Below are positions 8,006 through 16,200 of a stretch of 22,686 nt of DNA, piece by piece. Below the pieces are notes generated by a model. It was not told the origin of the DNA. It was given only the letters and a program-made list of their open reading frames with translations, and ran no database searches. Source of the stretch: JAEHDI01 sp035455185 (GTDB lineage Bacteria > Acidobacteriota > Terriglobia > Bryobacterales > Bryobacteraceae); the NCBI GenBank assembly GCA_035455185.1, contig DATIFQ010000290.1, positions 1-22,686 of the forward strand. Reading direction: 5' to 3'. Both the position numbers and the translations under genes were made by a program. Each line of letters starts with the position of its first letter. The first letter of the stretch is position 1.

Positions 8006-8105
8006 CGGCCCCCGGCGGGTGGCCAGAGATCGGCCGCGGACAAGGGGGTCCCTTCCACAGAATTTGCGGCATTCGTCGTTTGGAGGCGCAAAACAGGCCG
8101 GAGTC

Positions 8106-9422
8106 ATGAAAGAGGCTGATCCAAGTGAACGGCCAGGCCTTGTGACCGGCCCCCAGCCTGACGCGCGCGACCTTCTCGTGGAACGCGTGGCGGCTGGTTC
8201 CGCGTTTGGAAAATCGAACCGTCTGCGTGAGTTGTTTCTATTCCTCTGCAATCGGAAATCGACCGATCCAGGAGGCGCGGTCCGGGAGCAGGAGATCGGA
8301 ATCCAGGTTTTCGGTCGCCGGCCGGACTACGACACGTCGCAAGACGCCATTGTTCGTGTGCAGGTTTCCCAGCTCCGCAAGAGGCTAGAGCAGTATTTCG
8401 CCTCCGAGGGCCGGGACGAGCCGGTGGTGATCGAGATTCCCAAGGGGGGCTACACGCCGGTCTTCCGCAGCCGCGAGCCAGATTCCTCGCCGGATCGGCC
8501 CTCAGAGTTGCTTCGAGCGCACGTGCCACGCCTGGGGAAGCGGTGGATTGTAGTGCTCTCGGTTTTGGCCGCGGCTGGGGTTCTGGTGGTAGCGGGACTC
8601 GTGTTTGGGCCCTGGCACCTAGGCAGTTCGGCACGCTGGGCCCGCAATGCCGGTCCCGGGGCAACTGTAGATCGTCTGTGGTACCAGATCTTCGACAACG
8701 GGCGCCCAACCTGCATCGTTATCTCTGACGCGATGCTCGGATTGTTCGAGGACGCGATCCAGCGTCAACTCTCGCTGAACGAATACCGGGACAAAGTTTT
8801 CAGCCGTCTGAGCGACGAGCGACTGAAGGACCCGGCGGAGAAAGCCAGGTGGAGGGAGCAGGTTGGGGCGTACTTCACGCACATTTCCGACGCCCGGTCG
8901 GCGGCGAAGTTCTCGGTGCTCAACGCGGCGCGAAACCTGTCCACGGAGATCGTCTTCGCAGGGGACTTTGCGGTGAGCTACCTTCAGTCGCACAACCTCA
9001 TTCTGGTGGGCACCCGGCGGACGAATCCCTGGGTGGACATGTTCGAGGATCAGTTGAACTTTCGTAGTGTATTTCGAGAAACGCCGCCGATGTTGTCCTA
9101 CTTTCAGAATCGGTCGCCCCGCCCGGGCGAGAGCGCGATTTATGCGGTCCAATGGACGAAGCAGGGGTACTGCCGGGTGGCCTTTCTGCCAAGCCCTGGC
9201 CGAAGCGGTAATGCTCTGCTGATCTCGGGCACTGACATGGCGTCCAGCGAAGCAGGCGGGCAATTCATCAGCAGTGAGCACTGGATCCAGACGCTGTGTT
9301 CATCACTGGGACTAGACCGGAATGCGCGGTTTCCCTATTTCGAGGTTCTGCTCAAAGTCGACTACATGACCTGGAACACTCCGAAGATCGAGCTGGTTGC
9401 CCACCGCACCTTCAAATTCTGA
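8106..9422 (+). CDS. Membrane-anchored one-component regulator with N-terminal DNA-binding-type domain and unknown periplasmic domain
   Basis: 438 residues with the start at the ATG at 8106. The N-terminal part (about 18-121) carries a pattern I associate with acidobacterial regulators: RDLLVERVAAGSAFGKSNRLREL, EQEIGIQVFGRRPDYDTSQD and IVRVQVSQLRKRLEQYF, ending in EIPKGGYTPVF. The last parts resemble OmpR/CadC-type winged-helix ends. One membrane helix follows at about 147-169, preceded by Lys-Arg, which predicts a cytoplasmic N-terminus and periplasmic C-terminus. The periplasmic domain (about 185-438) is unrecognised; it contains VGTRRTNPWVDMFEDQLNF at 301-319. Head-to-head orientation with receptor 1 suggests it regulates that gene (inference). 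A GGAG lies only 2 nt before the ATG, so the start is moderately certain; a longer frame opens at GTG 7959 but its extra 49 residues look non-coding. Confidence 0.8.
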   Translation: MKEADPSERPGLVTGPQPDARDLLVERVAAGSAFGKSNRLRELFLFLCNRKSTDPGGAVREQEIGIQVFGRRPDYDTSQDAIVRVQVSQLRKRLEQYFASEGRDEPVVIEIPKGGYTPVFRSREPDSSPDRPSELLRAHVPRLGKRWIVVLSVLAAAGVLVVAGLVFGPWHLGSSARWARNAGPGATVDRLWYQIFDNGRPTCIVISDAMLGLFEDAIQRQLSLNEYRDKVFSRLSDERLKDPAEKARWREQVGAYFTHISDARSAAKFSVLNAARNLSTEIVFAGDFAVSYLQSHNLILVGTRRTNPWVDMFEDQLNFRSVFRETPPMLSYFQNRSPRPGESAIYAVQWTKQGYCRVAFLPSPGRSGNALLISGTDMASSEAGGQFISSEHWIQTLCSSLGLDRNARFPYFEVLLKVDYMTWNTPKIELVAHRTFKF

Positions 9423-9511
9423 ATTCGTGAGTCGATCACCGTCCGGCATTACGAAAACTGCTTTCGGCCGCAGGGCGCCGGGCGTTCCGTAATCCACGCC
9501 GAATAGTGCCG

Positions 9512-9568
9512 TTGCCACAACGGGTGTCGAAAAACTATCGAACTGGGGACGTGGGCGGACCGTATAAA
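9512..9568 (+). promoter_or_regulatory. Candidate promoter elements before the winged-helix gene
   Basis: Two alternatives are visible in the 151-bp gap. TTGCCA (9512-9517) and TATCGA (9536-9541) are separated by 18 bp and resemble a sigma-70 -35/-10 pair. Separately, TATAAA at 9563-9568 sits 5 nt before the ATG at 9574, which would give a nearly leaderless message. No Shine-Dalgarno sequence precedes that ATG, which favours the second reading or a later start. Confidence 0.3.
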
Positions 9569-9573
9569 CGAGT

Positions 9574-10734
9574 ATGTGGACACGCCGGGACGTCTTCGCG
9601 TCTTTTTTGACCCGCGTTGGGGCGAGTGCCATCTGCGCCCGCAGTGGGTTCTGTGCAAAGCAGGAGACCATCTTCGAAAACAAGATGATCTCATCTGGCA
9701 ACAACTACCCTTCTCTCAACATTAGAGCGAACCAGCTCACTGAGATCTGTGTGGCTTTACACCGCCGGAAGGCAGTGGCATCGATCGAGCGCGATCTCGG
9801 GATCTCGCCCGCAGAGCTTCGCAACAGGATCGATTCTCTGGTCACGGCGGGGCTGGTCAAAAGATCGCCTTCCGGCCAGTTTCTTCCGACGTTCATGGTC
9901 GTCACGCTTGAGGACGCCAAATGGATGGCGCCGCCGGAGGACATGGTGCAAGCGACCGGCCGTCTCATCGCTGACAGGCTCCCCGATATCCGGGCGCGGG
10001 CCGAGTCGATCCCGACAATCCGCCGGGCCGGGTTCTCCCAAAATGCTTTCCTCATTTTGAGCAACGTTCTCCTCGATAACTGGCAGATTGAGAACGTGGA
10101 AACGGAGTTTCTGAAAGCGGAACGGCCATTGCGTAACGGAAGCAGGTACTACTACGCAATCTTCGAGAAGCCAGCCAATCAACGGAGCGAAGCGTTCGGC
10201 ATATACGGAAACGGGGGAGGCACTATGGGCAAGGTTCGTCTAGGTGTCTACGGGAAGCGGAGATACGACGGCAGCACATTGCTTTTCCCGTCAAAGGAAG
10301 AGTTCGCACGGCTGTTCGAGTTGCCGGCGCAGGCGGATGTCAAGGCCGAAGCGGGCGCCCTGCTGGAGCACATGGTTGCGTTTGCGCGGACGGGAGAAGA
10401 CCACCTGAGCGCAACGCAGAAGGCGGGGCTGGGCAAGTTAGGGCTTTTCGAAAACGGCGAACTGCGGGTTACGGTGTTCAGTGGCGCCGAGGAGAAGGAA
10501 TTGGGGGACGTGGCCGCACTATTGACCCCTTCTTTGCTGGGCTTGCTCAAACGCCGGCGGGCCGGATTGCAGAGCGCGCACGGGCGCTCGCCGTACAGGG
10601 AAGAGGTGACCTTCAACGAGTTTTTCATCTGGTGGTATCACTTCTTCTATTCGGCCACGACTGACTGGCTCGCGCACAAAGGCTTGCTTCAGATCCCACG
10701 TTCTGGAAACACGACGTACCTGATTGCAGATTAA
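9574..10734 (+). CDS. Winged-helix protein of unknown function with a Tat-like N-terminus
   Basis: 386 residues; family not recognised. A winged-helix-like segment covers about 53-105 (LTEICVALHRRKAVASIERD, then LGISPAELRNRIDSLVTAGLVKRS), which reads like a MarR/ArsR-type reader followed by a beta-wing. The rest is a mixed domain rich in aromatic residues, with YYYAIFEK at 192-199, GIYGNGGGTMGKVRLGVYGK at 209-228 and FNEFFIWWYHFFYS near 347-360. The N-terminus MWTRRDVFASFLTRVGASAI resembles a twin-arginine signal, odd for a DNA-binding-type protein. Starting instead at Met38 (ATG at 9685) would drop it and give a 349-residue cytoplasmic protein. Neither start has a convincing ribosome-binding site. 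It lies 151 bp behind the membrane regulator on the same strand and could belong to the same control circuit. Confidence 0.7.
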   Translation: MWTRRDVFASFLTRVGASAICARSGFCAKQETIFENKMISSGNNYPSLNIRANQLTEICVALHRRKAVASIERDLGISPAELRNRIDSLVTAGLVKRSPSGQFLPTFMVVTLEDAKWMAPPEDMVQATGRLIADRLPDIRARAESIPTIRRAGFSQNAFLILSNVLLDNWQIENVETEFLKAERPLRNGSRYYYAIFEKPANQRSEAFGIYGNGGGTMGKVRLGVYGKRRYDGSTLLFPSKEEFARLFELPAQADVKAEAGALLEHMVAFARTGEDHLSATQKAGLGKLGLFENGELRVTVFSGAEEKELGDVAALLTPSLLGLLKRRRAGLQSAHGRSPYREEVTFNEFFIWWYHFFYSATTDWLAHKGLLQIPRSGNTTYLIAD

Positions 10735-10755
10735 CGGCTCCTGTACTGGTGTTAC

Positions 10756-10777
10756 GGCGAAGCGCCTTCTCCATTTT
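10756..10777 (+). terminator. Short hairpin with T-rich tail after the winged-helix gene
   Basis: GGCG (10756-10759) and CGCC (10763-10766) form a small stem around a 3-nt loop, followed by TTCTCCATTTT. It lies 21 bp after the stop at 10734 in the 59-bp gap between two convergent genes. The stem is short, so termination is plausible but weak. Confidence 0.3.
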
Positions 10778-10793
10778 CAGCTGAACCGGAACA

Positions 10794-13064
10794 CTACCAC
10801 CAGAACCACTTGCGCTGGGGTTGCGGAAAACCGTCCAGAATCCAGAGGTCAGATTTGAAGGATGCCGCCGTAGTGAAGAAACTCTTCCCATCGGGAGCCA
10901 GGCTGCCGGATAGCGAGTAATTCACGGGGCTATCGAAGCGGACGAACTCATCGTATTCGGCGACCCTGTGCGATTTCCCGGTTTCGACATCTATGGCATC
11001 CAACCACGCCTTTTGCCCCGACCGGGAGGACGCTTCGTAAAGCGTCGAGCCATCATGTGACCAGACAAGCACAAACCCTCGCGAGGTAGGCCACTCGGGA
11101 GACGGTATGGTCCGGCGATGGCTTCCATCGGGTGACACGAGCAGCAACATGCCATCGCGATGACCGCACGCGATCCAGCGGCCATCGGGCGACCAGAGTG
11201 GAGACGTGTTGCACACCATCAACGTTTCCGCAAGAATTCGGGGCGGCTCCCGGCTTCCCACCCGCGCTACCGCTACGACTTTGCCTCCGCTGGGGCTGAC
11301 CTGGCATACCAGCGACGAACTGTCGGGTGACCACGAGGCCGCGGTGTACTGAGGGTCGCCAACGGGGATCGCGAGCGACGGCGCGCCGCCGGCTGCCGGC
11401 GAAATCCAGAGCCTTGCTCCACGCCGGTACGCGACGCGGCTGCCGTCGGGCGACAGGGCTACGTCTGAGAACGGAACCGGACTACCCGGCGGGAAGTCGC
11501 TCTGTCTCACCAGCGGGCGTTCCCAACCGGCCGTCATGCTGCGCAACCAGATCTCGGATTGGCCGGAGCGATCGGTAACGAACGCCATCTTGTCGCCGGA
11601 CGAGGATGGAGAGTACTCGTCCATCGAAGTGCTGAGCGCGGGACGGAACGGCGAGCCGTCCAGCGGCACGCGCACGATGTCGAAGTCGGTCCGAACGGCG
11701 GAGAACATGACGCGACGCCCGTCAGGCGAGACAGACGGGTACTGGATCGAGCCGGTGAATGCCGGTGTGGTCAACTGGTGCATGCGGTCCCTCTCGACGT
11801 CCCAGAAGTACAGCGCAGCCGAAGGGGTGGTTACACCTGTCGAAACCAGATGCCGTGAATCGGGCATCCAATCGAACTGCGGCACTCTCATCCGGCGTTG
11901 CGGCGAGAGCTGCCTCGGTGTCGCGTCGGTTCCGTCGGGCCAGGGCAGAATCCAGGTTGCGGAATCGCCAATTCCGGTCCGCCAGCCGCTTAGCGCAATT
12001 CGAGTTCCGTCCGGCGAAAAACGCAGGAATACCGGCATGAAGGCGCCCACCATCTGGAAGGGCGCGGGCGTGTACTTGCGCGGACGGGCGCCCGGCGGCT
12101 TCGAAATCCAAACCGAAGTGTAAACTCTTCCTCCTTCTTCAATACGTCTCCAGATCGCCAGCGTTTTTCCGTCTGGTGAGATCGCGGCGGCCCGCACTTC
12201 CTCCTCAAGGATGCGCTGAGGCTGCCCTCCGGCGAGAGCGATCGACCACAAAGCGTTGCCACTCATGAAATAGATTCGATCGCCCTCGGGTGACCAGAAC
12301 ACCGGCGATATTACGTTTGTCGCTGCTACGCCCTCAGGAAGACTTGTCAGTTGAGCGGGAGTTGCCGCGTCCAAACCACGCACCATGACCTGCACACGGC
12401 CATTGATTTCTTTCAGGTACGCCACGCTCTTGCCGTCTGGCGACCAGGCTCCCATCACTTCCAACTCAGGGTCGGTGGCGAACGGAGTGAACCTGATATT
12501 CGAAATCTCGACCGGTTCGGACCGCGTCGAGTACAAGACGACCGAAAGTATGGCGAGCACGACGACGGCAACACCGAGCGCCCGTATGATCCAAACGGTT
12601 CTGTGATGACGCGCAGGCGGGAGCTGCGCAGTCGGGGGGGCCTCTTCCTTTGGTTGCTCGGACGGGGTGACATCGGCAATAGCTCCGCGCGCGGCTTCGG
12701 TGGGAATCCGCTGGCTCGACAGCGGCGCTTCAGGTTGGATCGCTTCGACAGGCGCGACGAAGCGATATCCACGACGAGGCAGGGTTTCAACGAAACGCGG
12801 GGTGTCGGCCGAATCCGAGAGGGCGTCCCGCAGTCGCATCACGGCGTTGTTCACGCCGTGCTCGAACTCCACGACGGTCCCGTCGGGCCAGAGTTGCTGG
12901 CGGATCTCTTCCCGGCTGATCAGTTGACCGGGACGCTGCACAAGCAGCGCCAACACTTCGAGGGACTGATAGGGGACGCGAAGCCGGATACCTCTTTTCC
13001 GCAGCTCCCGCGCACACAAGTCGAGCTCGAAAACACCGAATTTGACAGATGGCACCGGATCCAC
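10794..13064 (-). CDS. CadC-type winged-helix / transmembrane / TolB-like propeller regulator
   Basis: 756 residues. An OmpR/CadC-type winged helix covers about 7-105 (FGVFELDL, LISREEIRQQLWPDGTVVEF, VNNAVMRLRDAL, FVETLPRRGYRFVAPVE). A Pro/Glu-rich linker follows (about 108-152), then one membrane helix at about 157-179. The periplasmic part is a run of TolB/PD40 beta-propeller blades, marked by repeated SPDGKSVAY-type motifs: SPDGKSVAYL, SPEGDRIYFM, SPDGKTLAIW, SPDGTRIALS, SPDGRRVMFS, SPDGSRVAYR, SPDSSSLVCQ, SPDGRWIACG and APDGKSFFTT. Such fusions are transmembrane one-component regulators. The first start is forced: a TGA immediately precedes the GTG at 13064, in frame, so the protein begins there or at Val4. 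No Shine-Dalgarno is present, but TATCCT (complement of 13069-13074) lies 4 nt upstream. It diverges from TonB receptor 2, its likely target (inference). Confidence 0.9.
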   Translation of the reverse strand: MDPVPSVKFGVFELDLCARELRKRGIRLRVPYQSLEVLALLVQRPGQLISREEIRQQLWPDGTVVEFEHGVNNAVMRLRDALSDSADTPRFVETLPRRGYRFVAPVEAIQPEAPLSSQRIPTEAARGAIADVTPSEQPKEEAPPTAQLPPARHHRTVWIIRALGVAVVVLAILSVVLYSTRSEPVEISNIRFTPFATDPELEVMGAWSPDGKSVAYLKEINGRVQVMVRGLDAATPAQLTSLPEGVAATNVISPVFWSPEGDRIYFMSGNALWSIALAGGQPQRILEEEVRAAAISPDGKTLAIWRRIEEGGRVYTSVWISKPPGARPRKYTPAPFQMVGAFMPVFLRFSPDGTRIALSGWRTGIGDSATWILPWPDGTDATPRQLSPQRRMRVPQFDWMPDSRHLVSTGVTTPSAALYFWDVERDRMHQLTTPAFTGSIQYPSVSPDGRRVMFSAVRTDFDIVRVPLDGSPFRPALSTSMDEYSPSSSGDKMAFVTDRSGQSEIWLRSMTAGWERPLVRQSDFPPGSPVPFSDVALSPDGSRVAYRRGARLWISPAAGGAPSLAIPVGDPQYTAASWSPDSSSLVCQVSPSGGKVVAVARVGSREPPRILAETLMVCNTSPLWSPDGRWIACGHRDGMLLLVSPDGSHRRTIPSPEWPTSRGFVLVWSHDGSTLYEASSRSGQKAWLDAIDVETGKSHRVAEYDEFVRFDSPVNYSLSGSLAPDGKSFFTTAASFKSDLWILDGFPQPQRKWFWW

Positions 13065-13236
13065 TCAGAGGATATCATGTGCCAGAAATGGGATCTAGGA
13101 CAATAAGATCCTTATTTTTCAATTGCTTATCTTGGGACATACGCACGAGTGGCAATGCATCGAACCGTAAACGGAATTCGGCCAAAGTTAAGGCGGTAGA
13201 TTCCTTTTTACCTACTGATTCAGGAGTCCAATACCA
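13065..13236. promoter_or_regulatory. 172-bp divergent control region (CadC-TolB regulator / receptor 2)
   Basis: This region separates the two divergent start codons. It contains a perfect 6-bp-arm palindrome, AATAAGATCCTTATT at 13102-13116, overlapped by GGATCT...AGATCC arms (13091-13096 and 13106-13111). These are candidate operator elements. The receptor 2 ribosome-binding site CAGGAG is at 13221-13226. A TATCCT -10-like hexamer for the regulator gene lies at 13069-13074 on the complement. No clear -35/-10 pair for the receptor was found. Confidence 0.45.
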
Positions 13237-16200
13237 ATGTCGAAACACTGCGTACTCGCTTTGCTGCTCATAGCGCTCCTTGGACTGCCGGCTTGGCCGC
13301 AAGCCAGCACCGGGGCCGTGAGCGGAACGGTCCGCGACCTGACGGAAGCCGTGGTCCCGAGTGTGACGGTCACACTCGTCAACACGGCGACCGGAGGCGC
13401 GTCCCGAACTGTTACCAATGAAGTCGGTCTTTATACGTTTCCTGGTGTCGTGCCGGGACCGTACCGGCTCAGCATCGCACATGAGGGTTTCGAGAGATTC
13501 GAAGTCGCCCTCACCGTGCACGTGGGCGAGAACCTCGCTGTCGATCCGCTACTCAAACCGGGGCAGACCGCAACCACGGTCGAGGTTCGCGACGTCACGC
13601 CGATCGTAAAACTCGACAGCCCGACCCTCGGACACGTGCTCGAGCGCCAGAGGATCGAGCAGTTGCCACTCAACGGGCGCACCATCACCACACTGCTCAA
13701 CACTGTGCCCGGCATGGAAGGCAACCGCGCCTACGGCCTGCGGGAAGGCTCGCAGGACATGATCCTTGACGGCGCCACCCTGACCGACCGCAACTGGGGC
13801 GGCAATCCAAGGCGCCAGCCAGGCCTGGATTCCATCCAGGAGTTCAACGCCGAAGACAGCGGCGCCTCGGCGAAGTTCAGCCGCCCAACCCCGATTCTCT
13901 ACTCCACCCGAAGTGGAACCAACGATTTCCACGGCTCGCTGTTTGAGTTCAACCGCAACAACGGTTACGGTAAGGCGCGGCGCCGCGAAGAAGGCAACAA
14001 GCCCTCGTTCCTGAACAGAAACGAATTCGGCGGCACGGCCGGCGGGCCCGTGTGGCTGCCAAAGCTTTACGATGGCCGCAACCGCACCTTCTGGTTCTTC
14101 TCCCACGAGGCTCACCGCAACATCGCGCCCTACTCTGCGGAATTCGAGGTTCCGACCGAAGCCATGCGCAACGGCGATTTCAGCCAACTCTACGATGATG
14201 CGGGACGGTTCATTAAGATCTACAATCCCTGGACAACCGACCCGAATACCTGGTCGCGCGAGCAGTTCTCCTACCAGGGACGGGCCAATGTCATCGATCC
14301 GGCCTTGATGAGCCCGCTCGCCAAAAAGTTATTCGACATCACGCCGGCGCCAACCCATCCGGAGGTGAATCCACTCGTCGATTCAAACTGGATTGGCCCC
14401 GTGCCCGACACGACCCGACAGTGGACACTCACAACTCGCCTTGATCATCGTTTCTCCGACAATGACCAGGTCTATGTTCGATATACGCAAGGCTCGCACC
14501 ACCAACTGTCGCAATTCTATGGTCAGCCGATGCTCAACAACGTCGCCGGCCTGAGGAACGTCACCGCCCCGAACCGGAGCGCCGCCGTTTCCTGGGTCCG
14601 AACCCTTTCGCCGACTTGGTTCAACGAGCTGCTCGTTTCCTTCAATCGTGAGAATGCTTTCTCCGGCACCGGCGAGCCTGGCGTCAGGTACGCCGCAGAG
14701 CTCGGCTTGCCGAACCCATTTAACAGGGAAGGCTGGCCAGCCATTTACGAAACTGGCCTCAGCAACTACTACTTCGAGACGGAGAATACCAAGAGAACTC
14801 CTTTCACGTATGCGCTGATCGACGATAACGTCACCAAGGTGATCGGCCGGCACGAGTTGCAGCTCGGAGGGCACTACCGTTTCGACCAGCTCAACTACAT
14901 GTATGAGCAGCAGTACACGCAGGGCGAGCACCAGTTCGACACCCTGTCAACGGCGCTGTATGACCCGAGCTCTCCACGCTCCGAGCCCTACGAGGTGCAG
15001 AACACCGGCCAATACCTCGCCAACATGTTCATCGGCTCGACGAACTACTCGGCGAACTTCGACCGCGGATACTTTTACGCACGCTCGAAAGAGTATGCGT
15101 TCTACTTGCAGGACAGGTTCCGAGTAACGCCTCGACTGACGCTCAGTCTCGGCCTCCGCTGGGAGTACTGGCCGCCCTACCGCGAGAAGTACAACATGCT
15201 GGTCGCCTATGACCCTGACCGCAAAGCGGCCGTGCTCGGCTCGGATCTCGAATCCATGTACCGCGTCCAGGCCGCGCTTCCCTCGATCGTTGATCGCTAC
15301 CAACAGCTCGGTCTCCAGTTCCTGTCGTATCAAGAGGCCGGCTGGCCTGAAAGACTGATGGATAGCACTCGGAAGAATTTCGGTCCCCGGCTGGGCTTCG
15401 CCTATCGGCTCACCAATGGGGACCGCGCCGCCGTCCTTCGTGGCGGCTACCGTGTCTCCTACTTCCCGATCCCGATGTCGACCTGGGGCCAGCGGCAGCG
15501 CATGAACGTGCCCAGCCACGCCCGCTTCACGAACTATTCGGCTATCGACTCCTGGGAATCGCCGGATGGGATCTCCAACTACAGCCTCCGCTCGGCGCCC
15601 ACCATCATTGCCGGCAAGAATAGCATCGACGCGATCCCTACCAATGACGCCAGCTTCATCGCCCGCGGTCAGGGATCGCTCAGCTATTTTGCCAAGGAAC
15701 AGCCCGACACGCGCGTTCAGGACTGGAACCTGACACTCGAGAAAGAGGTCCTGCCGGATACGGTCGCACGCGTCGCGGCAGTCGGAAACCACACCTCCAA
15801 TCTCGAGCAGTACTATCGTTACAACGAAAATCCGCCCGCCTACGTTTGGTACGCGCGAACCGGATTGCCCAGACCATCAGGCGAGTTCGGCAATGTCGCT
15901 ATGCGGCCCCACGATCAGCAAGTCCTCGGGACCATCGAAGAGTTCCAAAAGAGCGGCTGGTCCAACTACAGCGGCGTGCAGTTCGAGCTTGAGCGCCGCT
16001 TCAACAAAGGCTACGGCTTCCAGGTCTTCTACAACATTCACAACGTCCTGGGCGCCGGCGGTGGTGGTTATGGAGTCTACATCCTCGATCCCACCCAGTT
16101 CCTCCCCGGCGCAGTGCCGGAAGATATGCACGACCGCGCCCGGTTTCTCAACTACCGGCGCGAGCGCGACTACCCAAAGCATAGTGTTCGATGGAACTGG

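Larger units (their letters stand above)
7767..8105. promoter_or_regulatory. 339-bp divergent control region (receptor 1 / membrane regulator)
   Basis: This is the only gap over 300 bp. It has no convincing coding content; the in-frame extension of the downstream gene to a GTG at 7959 yields an Arg/Pro/Gly-rich sequence unlike a protein domain. It holds a 14-bp palindrome (7843-7856), a 21-bp inverted repeat (7870-7890) and a terminator-like hairpin followed by TTTT (7979-8005), each listed separately. The receptor gene's ribosome-binding site is at 7777-7783. I could not settle on clear -35/-10 pairs in either direction. Confidence 0.6.

Noticed and set aside
7959..8105. GTG start extending the membrane regulator by 49 residues
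   Set aside because: The added sequence is Arg/Pro/Gly-rich, spans the terminator-like hairpin, and does not resemble the N-termini of related regulators; the ATG at 8106 is more natural.
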